Shown here in pieces: positions 7,982 to 15,597 of a DNA stretch of 46,110 nt. The stretch comes from Acidobacteriota bacterium (lineage in GTDB: Bacteria > Acidobacteriota > UBA4820 > DSQY01). Where the stretch lies: assembly GCA_021833665.1 (NCBI GenBank), contig JAKBES010000003.1, positions 1 to 46,110 on the forward strand, read 5' to 3'. The notes beneath the pieces are model-generated. The model was not told the DNA's origin and did not search any database. It saw only the letters and a program-made list of their open reading frames with translations. Positions within the stretch are counted from its first letter, which is position 1. The number at the start of each line of letters is the position of its first letter. A program made the position numbers and the translations under genes.

Positions 7982-8969
7982 GGGAGGCCTCCGAGGGCCG
8001 GAAAACGTTGAGCGGCACCGCGGTGCGGATCAGGTCTTGGCCTTTGAGGAGGCCCGCCGCGCGGACGTAGTCCTCTGCCGACAGATGCCCTGGGGTCCAC
8101 GGATCTCCGGGGGCGGGAAGGATGGACGGGAGGATGGTGCCGAGCATCCAGCGCATGTGCGCCTCGTTGGCGGGAACGTGCGACGACCTGGCGTAGCGCA
8201 TCACGAGGCGCAGCGCCCCCTCAGGATCCCGAGCGGCCTCCCGCCATCCGTCCATGGTGGCCGCCGCCAGTGCCTCGCACTCCGGGCGGTGGGCCTTGAA
8301 ATAGGATTCGAGGCAGTACAGCCCGTCTTCCGGCAACCCAAAACCCAGGTCCCTCAGGGCGAACGCGGTGACCTCGCCGGGATCGACCCCCGCCTCGTAA
8401 ATCCGGTTCGCTTCGTTGTAGGACATGGCGCTACACGCGTCCACGCCGCCTTGCAGGAAGAGGTTGATCGAATCGTACTGGGGTACTCGGCGGACACGGA
8501 GGCCCCGGGCCTTGAAGAGCCCGTCAAAGGGAGCATCCAATGACGCACCCCAGAGGCTCACCCGCCGGCCCTCCACATCGCCGAGCACGCGGATTCCCTT
8601 GTTCTTCCACCCCACGAGCATGAGGTTGGAGCGGTTCACGATTTGCGCCAGTTGGACCAGAGGCACCCCGCGGTCCCTCGCCACGAGCGCATCCGTCAGC
8701 CAGATCGTCCCCGCCTCGGCCTTGCCCTCCTCGAGCCATGTGGCGGGCGCTATGCCCGGCCCTCCGGGGAGGAGGCTCACGTCCAGGCCTCGCGCCTTGT
8801 AAAAGCCCTTTTCGAGGGCCACGTAGCAACCCGCGAATTGTGCCTGGTGAGTCCACTGCAAGATCAGGCGAACCGGAAGGGGCTCCCCGGCGCCGGCCTT
8901 GGACGCCCCGGCCTCCGTCATGGACGCGAGGAGCACGGCGATCAGGGCCGATCTGAGAATGCGCCTCAC
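7971..8969 (-). CDS. NMT1/THI5-like periplasmic substrate-binding protein
   Basis: A 332-residue exported binding protein of the ThiY/SsuA/NMT1 fold. It starts with a basic N-terminus and a hydrophobic signal segment (RRILRSALIAVLLAS). The mature part has the family landmarks LQWTHQAQFAGCYVALEKGFY, LPGGPG and the AGTIWLTDAL strand. I use a GTG start at 8969, directly before the signal peptide and after a purine-rich GGGGAGGGGAAG; a TTG at 9035 in the same frame would add 22 residues ahead of the signal and is unlikely. No ABC permease or ATPase is nearby. It instead overlaps the Cache-HAMP-PP2C gene, so it may deliver a ligand to that sensor (inference). Pyrimidine precursors are the typical ligands of this family, but the ligand here is unknown. 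Confidence 0.88.
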   Translation of the reverse strand: MRRILRSALIAVLLASMTEAGASKAGAGEPLPVRLILQWTHQAQFAGCYVALEKGFYKARGLDVSLLPGGPGIAPATWLEEGKAEAGTIWLTDALVARDRGVPLVQLAQIVNRSNLMLVGWKNKGIRVLGDVEGRRVSLWGASLDAPFDGLFKARGLRVRRVPQYDSINLFLQGGVDACSAMSYNEANRIYEAGVDPGEVTAFALRDLGFGLPEDGLYCLESYFKAHRPECEALAAATMDGWREAARDPEGALRLVMRYARSSHVPANEAHMRWMLGTILPSILPAPGDPWTPGHLSAEDYVRAAGLLKGQDLIRTAVPLNVFRPSEASHAP

Positions 8970-9061
8970 CTTCCCCTCCCCCCGCCCGCGCACGAGCTGC
9001 CTTTGAGGATAAGGCGATCCCGGGGGCACCGTCAATGCCGGATGGCCCCAAAAGACGCGAA

Positions 9062-9083
9062 GGCCGGGAGTCGCCTCCCGGCC
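9062..9083 (-). terminator. Rho-independent terminator of the cytochrome c gene
   Basis: A perfect 9-bp stem, GGCCGGGAG pairing with CTCCCGGCC around a 4-base loop. On the minus strand a T-rich stretch (TTCGCGTCTTTT) follows. It lies about 30 bases after the cytochrome c stop codon. Confidence 0.7.
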
Positions 9084-9115
9084 CGCGCGGGTTCCGCAAC
9101 AACAGACCGGGCGCC

Positions 9116-9571
9116 CTACTTCACGCCGTTCTGGGCTTGGAGGTAGGTGGCGATCGCCTCGATCTGCTGGTTGTTGAGGCGGCCGTCAAAGCCGGGCATG
9201 GTGAGACCGCGGCCCTGGTGGATGATCTTGACGAGCATGTCGCGGTTCTGGCCGTAAGGCCAGCCCGGCCCCTTGAGGGCGGGACCGATTCGGCCGCCTT
9301 CCAGATTCATGCCGTGACAGGAGGCGCAGTTCTGCAAGTACAGAGACCTGGGATCGGTGGCCGCCGCGCCTACGGGCAAGCGCCCATTTTGCGAGTAATC
9401 CACGGCGCTTTGAGGGTGGGCGTCCGAGGGCGCCGAATACTTGCCCCACCCACCCACCGTGGGGGTCTTGGTCCAAAAGTAGAACGCCAAGGCGGCGGGG
9501 ATTAAAACGGCGGCGCCGATGGCCAACCAGCGCCGCCCTGGGGTGGACCTATCCGTAGTCTGATCCGTCAT
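9116..9571 (-). CDS. Membrane-anchored monoheme cytochrome c
   Basis: A 151-residue electron carrier. A short cytoplasmic N-terminus and one uncleaved-looking hydrophobic helix (about 15-33) anchor a periplasmic domain. The haem attachment motif CASCH is preceded by YLQN and followed by GMNLEGG; the likely axial methionine is in TMPGF, and the C-terminal helix IEAIATYLQAQN closes a typical class I fold. GGAGGAG lies seven bases before the ATG. No oxidase or dehydrogenase gene is adjacent, so the redox partners are unknown. It stands alone, with its own terminator downstream. Confidence 0.93.
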   Translation of the reverse strand: MTDQTTDRSTPGRRWLAIGAAVLIPAALAFYFWTKTPTVGGWGKYSAPSDAHPQSAVDYSQNGRLPVGAAATDPRSLYLQNCASCHGMNLEGGRIGPALKGPGWPYGQNRDMLVKIIHQGRGLTMPGFDGRLNNQQIEAIATYLQAQNGVK

Positions 9572-9637
9572 TCAGTCACTCCTCCGACCCAAGTATAACC
9601 CGCCCCAATCCGCTCCTATGCCCTCACGCCGGGAACG

Positions 9638-10612
9638 TCATAAAAGGTAGGCCAGGGCCAGGCCGATCTGCGCGGCCATCATGAGGGCGTACATGTGGGT
9701 CCAGGAGGGATGGTTTTCTACTCTCGCCAGATCGTCGGGGTCCCTCAGGATCAGGTAGACGACGTATGCTCCCCAGAGGGAGAGCCCCACGCCCAGAGCC
9801 ACCAGGAGCAAGGGACTACCCGTGAGGAGCGGTTTTCCTCCGGGGCCAGGAATGACGACACCCAGCGGGAGGAAAAGCCAGGGCAGGAGGAACGACGGGG
9901 CGATCATCCAGGCCGCCGCCCGCGGCCCGTGAACCACGGGGAGCGTTCGGCAGCCCCCCTGGCGGTCGCCTTCCATGTCGGAGAAATCCTTGGTGGACGC
10001 CGCCCCGAGCAGAAACAGAAAGAAGATCCCCCCCAGGTACCACGGCTCCCAGGCGGCGGCTGAAGCTACGAAGGCCCACCCTGCCACCTTCAGCAGCTCC
10101 CCGCGCGCCAGGGCAATGGTGACGTTGGCGGCCCAGCCGATGCGCTTGGTGCGCCCCAGGGCGGGGGCCGAGTAGACGAACGTGCAAAGGAGGCCGCCGA
10201 GGAAGATCCAGAAGGCCGCGTGGGCGGACCAGGGCGCCAGGGTCCGGTCCGTCATGGTGCGGTCGTAGGGCGGCGGCACGACCCACCACACGGGGACGAT
10301 GGAGATCACGTACAGGACCCAGGAGACCCAGAGAGTCTTCCTCACGGTGAGAGCCCCGGTGCACAGGGGCCGGCCCGGTTTGTTCACCCGGTCGATGTCC
10401 AGGTCATACACCTGATTGATCATATTGGACGCGGCGTTCATGAGGGACGCGCAGAGGGAACCCATGACCAGGGTCACCAGGAGGCCCGGCGTGAACCCGG
10501 TGTACGGGTTGTGCGCCGATCCCCAGGCGCAGGCCGAACCCGACAAGATGCCCAGGAGAGGCGGCAGAAGGGTGAAGGGACGCGCGAGCTGGATCCACGG
10601 GCGGAGGCTCAT
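9638..10612 (-). CDS. UbiA-family prenyltransferase, chlorophyll-synthase-like
   Basis: A 324-residue integral membrane prenyltransferase with about eight or nine helices. Both Mg-diphosphate motifs are present: NQVYDLDID (Asn66, Asp70, Asp74) and KDFSDMEGD (Asp209, Asp212, Asp216). The second motif and the following DRxxGxxTLPV pattern resemble the ChlG/BchG and tocopherol-type branch of UbiA more than MenA or UbiA itself. The acceptor cannot be read from sequence; no photosynthesis gene is present. The ATG overlaps the stop of the upstream kinase-fusion gene as ATGA, so the two are translated together and probably act in one pathway, the kinase supplying a prenyl diphosphate. A longer open frame that extends upstream in this phase is antisense-type shadow of the neighbour. 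Confidence 0.9.
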   Translation of the reverse strand: MSLRPWIQLARPFTLLPPLLGILSGSACAWGSAHNPYTGFTPGLLVTLVMGSLCASLMNAASNMINQVYDLDIDRVNKPGRPLCTGALTVRKTLWVSWVLYVISIVPVWWVVPPPYDRTMTDRTLAPWSAHAAFWIFLGGLLCTFVYSAPALGRTKRIGWAANVTIALARGELLKVAGWAFVASAAAWEPWYLGGIFFLFLLGAASTKDFSDMEGDRQGGCRTLPVVHGPRAAAWMIAPSFLLPWLFLPLGVVIPGPGGKPLLTGSPLLLVALGVGLSLWGAYVVYLILRDPDDLARVENHPSWTHMYALMMAAQIGLALAYLL

Positions 10613-12168
10613 CTGGCCGACCACAGGGAGACGAAGGCGTGAGGGTCTGTGACGAGGGCCGCCATCAGGAAGGGAAGGGCCCCCGCCAAGGCCCCGATGA
10701 AGAGGTGAACCACCTCCTTCGAAAACCAGCCCCGGGCCACCACCGCCTCGTTCAACACCGATTCGAGAAAGAAGCAGACGAGTCCCGCTCCAAGAACGGA
10801 GAGCCCAAAGAGAGGCCACCACGCGGCGTAGGCATCCTGGGCGGTAGGAACCCCGAAACGCGCCAGATCCGATCCCATGAAAAGGACGTGAAATCGGGCC
10901 GGCCGTGGTCCCGCCCATCCGTTTTGCAGGACCGCGCTCGCCGTGAAGAGGCCCGCGAAAAGCGCGAGGACCGCCGCACCGGCGGCGCTGCCCAGCAGGC
11001 TCACGCCCCCCGCCTCTCCCGCCTTGGCGGACCTCCGTTGCCAGAGGAGCCATGTCCTGCCTCCCGAGAGTTTCCCGATCTCCGAGGCCACCGTGTCGGC
11101 CGCGTAAACCGCCAGGGCCGAGACGAAGGCCGTGGGCGACACGAGGGAGAAGAGGGCCGGGAACAGCCCCTTGGAGAATACGGAGCCCGCGCCTCGCCTT
11201 CCTCCGTCGCTTTCGGCGATGCCCCGCTCCGACTTTCGCCTCGCCCCCACATAGGTGCTGCCGTTGGCGAGCAGGTAGAAGAGGAGGAGGAAGCCGTAGC
11301 CTTCCCACCCGCACCCCACGGCCACCAGGGTGCCCCAGAGAATGCCGAGCCAGGCGGAGGACGGAGTCACCCACCGGCGGCCCAGGGCCGTTAGGCCAAG
11401 CGCCGCGTTCAACACCACGAGCCCCCAGAGGCCGAGGTCGGGCCCGGAAAGAGGGCCGCCCGGTTGGTAGCGGGAAACGGTGAAGGCTCGGGACAGAAAC
11501 CCGGCCCACTCGAACCGGGAGAAGAAGACGAGAACGATACCCGCAGCCAGCGGCACCGTGAGGTTGTCGTCCACCTGCCCCGGAAGCCCCTCCACGAGAG
11601 CCGCCACGAGGGCGGCGAGGCCGCACAGACAAAGGGTGTTCAGAAGGCCGGGGCCGGATATCCGAAGGTCGCCATAGGCGACGAAGTAGGCTACGGCCGC
11701 GGCTGCCCCTGACCCGAAGAGAGCGAAGGCGGCGAACCCCGTCCAGCGCTTGCGCCGGTTCCAGGGCAGGACCGGCCCGCCCAAGAAGATGCCGCCCAGG
11801 GCCGCGAAGGCGTCGCCGTAGGCCATGATCGCCCAGGCCCCCGCCGCCGCCCAAAGCACATGGGGCGCGGGCCCGCCTAAAGCCGCCCGCACGGGATCCA
11901 GATTCGGAGCCGGGCTTGGAAGTGTGAGGCAGAGAACAAGGACGACCGCCGGATAGCCGATCATGCCCGAGTAACCCAGGGCCTTCTCCTCGGGCCTGAG
12001 GAGCTTGCCGTATCCGTAATGGGGAAAGAGCCACAGGTTGTGGGCCAGGGCCGCCAGGGCGCACAGCGCGCCCTGCCACGGCGTGAGCCACCGCAGGGCC
12101 ACGGCGAACAGGCCCATGGCCATGTGGAGGGCCTTGCGGGCGATCTCCCGCTTCACCTCGGGGGTCAT
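10609..12168 (-). CDS. Fused phytol-kinase-like / DUF92 (phytyl-phosphate-kinase-like) membrane protein
   Basis: A 519-residue polytopic protein made of two enzyme modules. Residues 1 to about 215 match the dolichol/phytol kinase family (plant VTE5): RKALHMAMGL at 11-20, the nucleotide site YGDAFAALGG (117-126) with NRRKRWTG (137-144), and the family-typical end VDDNLTVPLAAG (199-210). Residues about 245-519 match DUF92 (plant VTE6): AADTVASEIGKLSGG (356-370) and GGVSLLGSAAGA (387-398). By homology the first half would phosphorylate a prenol with CTP and the second would add the next phosphate to make a prenyl diphosphate. Overlap with the UbiA gene by four bases supports this. The substrate alcohol is unknown. 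No clear Shine-Dalgarno precedes the ATG, but the N-terminus matches the family start. Confidence 0.85.
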   Translation of the reverse strand: MTPEVKREIARKALHMAMGLFAVALRWLTPWQGALCALAALAHNLWLFPHYGYGKLLRPEEKALGYSGMIGYPAVVLVLCLTLPSPAPNLDPVRAALGGPAPHVLWAAAGAWAIMAYGDAFAALGGIFLGGPVLPWNRRKRWTGFAAFALFGSGAAAAVAYFVAYGDLRISGPGLLNTLCLCGLAALVAALVEGLPGQVDDNLTVPLAAGIVLVFFSRFEWAGFLSRAFTVSRYQPGGPLSGPDLGLWGLVVLNAALGLTALGRRWVTPSSAWLGILWGTLVAVGCGWEGYGFLLLFYLLANGSTYVGARRKSERGIAESDGGRRGAGSVFSKGLFPALFSLVSPTAFVSALAVYAADTVASEIGKLSGGRTWLLWQRRSAKAGEAGGVSLLGSAAGAAVLALFAGLFTASAVLQNGWAGPRPARFHVLFMGSDLARFGVPTAQDAYAAWWPLFGLSVLGAGLVCFFLESVLNEAVVARGWFSKEVVHLFIGALAGALPFLMAALVTDPHAFVSLWSAR

Positions 12169-12181
12169 GGAGGGAAAGGCC

Positions 12182-12256
12182 GGGATGGGGGGATGCCGGG
12201 ATGAGGGGATGAGTAGATGACGAGATGGGGAGATGAGGAGATGGCGAGATGAGGAG
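12182..12256. repeat. Degenerate octamer array, about nine copies of gRGATGRg
   Basis: Nine consecutive 8-base units (GGGATGGG, GGGATGCC, GGGATGAG twice, TAGATGAC, GAGATGGG, GAGATGAG, GAGATGGC, GAGATGAG) with GAT fixed in every unit. The array occupies the start of the 233-base gap between the kinase-fusion and lptD genes. There are no direct-repeat/spacer features of CRISPR. Confidence 0.85.
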
Positions 12257-12368
12257 AACGGGGATCCGATGGAGGACGGAGAATCAGGTATGCGATGTCA
12301 GGTGTACCGGGCCAGCTCGCCCGCCGCCTGGTCCTCCTTGATTCCTCTTCCCTGCTCACTTTCTCCCC

Positions 12369-12400
12369 CGATCACCCAATCACCTTATCACCCGTTTACC
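12369..12400. repeat. Degenerate octamer array, four copies ending in CACC/TACC
   Basis: Four 8-base units: CGATCACC, CAATCACC, TTATCACC, CGTTTACC, ending one base before the lptD stop codon. With the array at 12182-12256 it takes up much of this gap. Confidence 0.75.
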
Positions 12401-12401
12401 T

Positions 12402-14657
12402 TCAGTACGTCCCCGTTCCGCCCATGAGGTCGACCACGGTCCCCGCCCCTTTGAGGCTCACGAGGAATCGGTATTGGGTATCCTTGAAGGCACCGATGGT
12501 GCGCTTGCCCACGTCGAACCCGACGGAGAAACACGACCCGCGATACCAGAAAACGAGCCGAAGGTCTCGCCACTGCTTGTTCAGGAGGTCCCGGGCGATG
12601 AACGGATTGAGGCTCACCTTGCCGTCGGCCAGGGTCCATCCGGCGTTGAGGCGAACCTCCTTGGAGGGGGGCGCCACGGAGGTGTTGGTGAACTGGCTCA
12701 CCCCCAAGGTCTGGCTCTTGAGATAGGCGAACCGGACGAAGTCCGAGTCGTCCTTGTTCTTGGGACGGTAGGTGACGCCGAGGGACTGGGAATCCAGGCT
12801 GTGGTCCAGGACGTTCCATCGGAGCCGCAGGTCGGCGCTCCATCGCGCCTCGGGCCAGGCGCGGACCAGCAGGTTCACGGGAGAGTTCTGGCTGAAGTGG
12901 ACGCCCTGCTGCGAGAGGGGCGCCTTGAAGCTGTGGGTCTGGTAAAGATCCGCGTCAAAAAGAAGCTGGCCAGTTTTGGTGTACACGCGGTTCCTCACTC
13001 CCCCTCGAATCGTGCTCTGGTCCAGGGACACCACGTCCACCTCGTCGTACACGGGAAGGCGCGCGGCGGCCGCATCCCGGGAGACGTAATCGTAAGAGAT
13101 GTAGGGCTCTAAGACGTGCTTGAGGCCGCCGTGGAACTTTCGGTAGAGGCGCGGCCCCGTAAGATCGAGCGTGGCCCTCGCGTAGGTCCGCCAGAGGCTC
13201 CCCGCGTCGTAGGTCTTGGTCTCCAGGTCTTGGCTCTTGCCGTAGCCCGTGGCTCGCAGCTCGAAGCGGGGCGTGACATCGAGCCAGGGAACCGGGTGGA
13301 AGGGAAACTCGGCATAGGGGTGAGCGTCCACGCGTCCGTACGAGAGCGCGTGTTTGACGGAGGTGGGTACGGCCGTGTCGGCCCACTCCCGGTGCAGGTA
13401 GGCGGCCGACGTTTCGAACCCGCCGTAGAGGCCTCCCCACAGGGGCTGAAGGCTGGACCGGAGCTCCACTTTGGGCAGGGCGCTCTGGATGAGGTCCTGG
13501 CCCTCCGTGAAATACTCCCGGCGCCGCTCGGCGTACACGTCGAAGGCGTAAGGACCCCAGTTGCGGCCCAGAAAGATTCGCGAATCGGTGCCCGAAACGG
13601 TTCCCTTGGCATAGTCGCGCTGATAGTCGCGGGGGAAGTCGATGTCCGAGAGGAGGTTCACGTCGGCGGTGAAGTACCATCCTTTCCGCATCTTCTGGAG
13701 ATGGGTCCAGGTGAAGTCCCAGCGCTTGCGGTTGTCGGTCTTCTGCTTGATGTAGTACCCGTGGAACCATCCGTAGTTGTCGTCGGCGAAGGCGTACCTC
13801 AACTCCTCGCCCAATCCCCATCCCATTTTCTCGTAGTAATCGACGTAAACCGTGTCGTCCCACCAGTCCGCGGGGGCGATGAACAGGGCGTTGCTCATGA
13901 CGAAGCCCTTGGTGGTGGAGCTGCCGATCTCGGGGATGAGCAGCCCCGTGCTCCTGTCCGGCTTGATGGGCCAGATGAGGTAAGGGCTGTAGATGACGGG
14001 GGCATTGCGGATGCGAAAGCGCGGGTTGGTGAGGAAAGCGTAGTGGTCCACGTGGAATCGGCCGCGGCTCACCCGCATGCTCCAAGGCGGCACGGCCGCG
14101 GAGCACGCGGTGAAGGTTCCCTCCTCCACCTCGTACCATTCAGGGCCCGTCTTGCGGATCACCGAACCGATCACCGTGAAATCCCCGTCCTGCTGCACCG
14201 CGTAGGCGTCCCGCATGTCGCCCGTTCCCGTGTTCATGTCGTAGTGCAGCTCCGTGCCCGAGACGGTGAAGTCGTTCCAGTCCACGGAGACCTGCCCCGT
14301 GGCCCAGAGGGTGCCCTTGTCGCTGTCGTAGGTGAGGGAATCGGCGGTCAGGAACATGCCTTCGGACTGGAACCGCACGTTGCCCTCGGCCACGTAGACG
14401 CCGGGCGAAAGGGTCGTGAGTTTATCAAAGGTCATGTGGTACTTGGGTGGCCCCGGCGCCGGGAGGGGTTTGGGGGCCAGCGCCTTCTTTTTTTTCCTTC
14501 CCTTGCCTTCTTGGGTGAGGGCCCCTCTCCCCGTGATCGGTGGAGCCAGCACCGCCTCCTGCCCCGCCGACCCCTTGGGGTGCCACGGGATGGGCGTGAG
14601 CTGAGCCCCGGCGGCGACGCCCGCGAGAAGGGCCAGAAGGGCTGCCAGGAGCTTCAC
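12402..14657 (-). CDS. lptD: LPS-assembly protein LptD (OstA family)
   Basis: A 751-residue outer-membrane barrel that inserts lipopolysaccharide into the outer leaflet, in the known pathway together with LptE. It has a signal peptide (residues 1-18), a lysine/proline-rich linker (about 50-72), an OstA/LptA-like beta-jellyroll (about 80-200; VAEGNVRFQSEGMFLTADS), and a C-terminal barrel with alternating aromatic strands. The stretch IYSPYLIWPIKPDRSTGLLIPEIG is a strong LptD signature and is visible in full near residue 225. The start is GTG at 14657, overlapping the TGA of the upstream MEMO-like gene as GTGA. The Cys pairs that lock E. coli LptD are not obvious. Octamer arrays follow the stop codon. 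Confidence 0.93.
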   Translation of the reverse strand: MKLLAALLALLAGVAAGAQLTPIPWHPKGSAGQEAVLAPPITGRGALTQEGKGRKKKKALAPKPLPAPGPPKYHMTFDKLTTLSPGVYVAEGNVRFQSEGMFLTADSLTYDSDKGTLWATGQVSVDWNDFTVSGTELHYDMNTGTGDMRDAYAVQQDGDFTVIGSVIRKTGPEWYEVEEGTFTACSAAVPPWSMRVSRGRFHVDHYAFLTNPRFRIRNAPVIYSPYLIWPIKPDRSTGLLIPEIGSSTTKGFVMSNALFIAPADWWDDTVYVDYYEKMGWGLGEELRYAFADDNYGWFHGYYIKQKTDNRKRWDFTWTHLQKMRKGWYFTADVNLLSDIDFPRDYQRDYAKGTVSGTDSRIFLGRNWGPYAFDVYAERRREYFTEGQDLIQSALPKVELRSSLQPLWGGLYGGFETSAAYLHREWADTAVPTSVKHALSYGRVDAHPYAEFPFHPVPWLDVTPRFELRATGYGKSQDLETKTYDAGSLWRTYARATLDLTGPRLYRKFHGGLKHVLEPYISYDYVSRDAAAARLPVYDEVDVVSLDQSTIRGGVRNRVYTKTGQLLFDADLYQTHSFKAPLSQQGVHFSQNSPVNLLVRAWPEARWSADLRLRWNVLDHSLDSQSLGVTYRPKNKDDSDFVRFAYLKSQTLGVSQFTNTSVAPPSKEVRLNAGWTLADGKVSLNPFIARDLLNKQWRDLRLVFWYRGSCFSVGFDVGKRTIGAFKDTQYRFLVSLKGAGTVVDLMGGTGTY

Positions 14658-15487
14658 GCCGGCCCCTTGAAGACTCGAACCCCAGCGTAGGAAACCACTT
14701 GCGCGTCGTCCCCCGTCACCGCGCCGGAGTGGGTGTAGTCCACCAGATCGGCTTTATCCGCGCCCAGGCCCCTGCACGCGAAGAGCGCGGCCACGGCGGG
14801 GGCTGAGCCGCACATGCTGATGCGCCTCTCGTGGACCTCGCGGTACAGCCTGGCGGGGTCCACGTGGAGGACAGCGTCGAGAGCCGCGCTATCTTTATCG
14901 CGGGTGGTCTGAACATCCTCGTAGTGGTTCATGTCGCTGGACACCACCATGGCCACGGGCTCCACCGATTCCGACACGGCGCCGGCCATGGCCCGTCCCA
15001 GCCCCTCAAGCTCGCCCAGGGCACGTGTCCCCACGACGATGGGAACGAAGGTGAAATCCCCCAGGAGGACCTGCAGAAAGGGAAGCTGCACCTCGATGGC
15101 GTGCTCGCGCTGGTGCGCGATGGGATCGTCTTCAAGGGCGGGGAACGCCTCGGCCATGGCGCGGGCGAGGCGCTCGTCCACGGGAACGTCCCCGAGGGGC
15201 GTGCGCCATGACCCCGAAGCCGTGTAGGCGAGGCGGGCCCCGAGGCCCGTGTGGTTGGGGCAGAGGATGATGAGGGTTTGGGGAAGATTCGACGCGGCGA
15301 AGGTCTTGCCCGCCGTTGACCCGCTGTAGACGTAGCCCGCATGGGGCACCATGACGGCGGCGGGAGAGACGGGGTCAACCGTGCGGACAAGAAACCGCTC
15401 AACGGCCGTCCTGAGATGGCCGGGGTGGGCCGGATAGAAGGTACCCGCCACGGCAGGCAACCTCACGGGCGCTGAACCTGCGGACAT
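14654..15487 (-). CDS. MEMO1-family protein (AmmeMemoRadiSam system protein B)
   Basis: A 277-residue protein of the MEMO family, related in fold to extradiol dioxygenases. The conserved metal-site region is visible: PHAGYVYSG (about 48-56), CPNHTG, REHAIEVQLPFLQ and SSDMNHYE, with SMCGSAP near the C-terminus. In many bacteria this protein accompanies an AMMECR1 protein and a radical SAM enzyme; neither is in the window. It is translationally coupled to lptD by a four-base overlap, an unusual partner. GGGGAGGTGG just before the ATG is a good ribosome binding site. Its biochemical role is not established in bacteria. Confidence 0.92.
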   Translation of the reverse strand: MSAGSAPVRLPAVAGTFYPAHPGHLRTAVERFLVRTVDPVSPAAVMVPHAGYVYSGSTAGKTFAASNLPQTLIILCPNHTGLGARLAYTASGSWRTPLGDVPVDERLARAMAEAFPALEDDPIAHQREHAIEVQLPFLQVLLGDFTFVPIVVGTRALGELEGLGRAMAGAVSESVEPVAMVVSSDMNHYEDVQTTRDKDSAALDAVLHVDPARLYREVHERRISMCGSAPAVAALFACRGLGADKADLVDYTHSGAVTGDDAQVVSYAGVRVFKGPA

Positions 15488-15597
15488 GGACCACCTCCCC
15501 GGGGCCCTGTTCCAGCCCAGCCTTTACCATACCACTGCAAGCCAAGCGCCCTCAATGGGAGGCCGAAGGCGCCGCGCCCTGCCCCCCGGAAGGGCGC

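Noticed and set aside
8970-9035. N-terminal extension of the binding protein from a TTG at 9035
   Set aside because: The added residues precede a complete signal peptide and there is no good ribosome binding site for TTG.
13116-14690. A 524-codon plus-strand frame across lptD
   Set aside because: Antisense shadow of lptD; composition (Val/Gly/Arg-rich, no motif) is that of a complementary frame.
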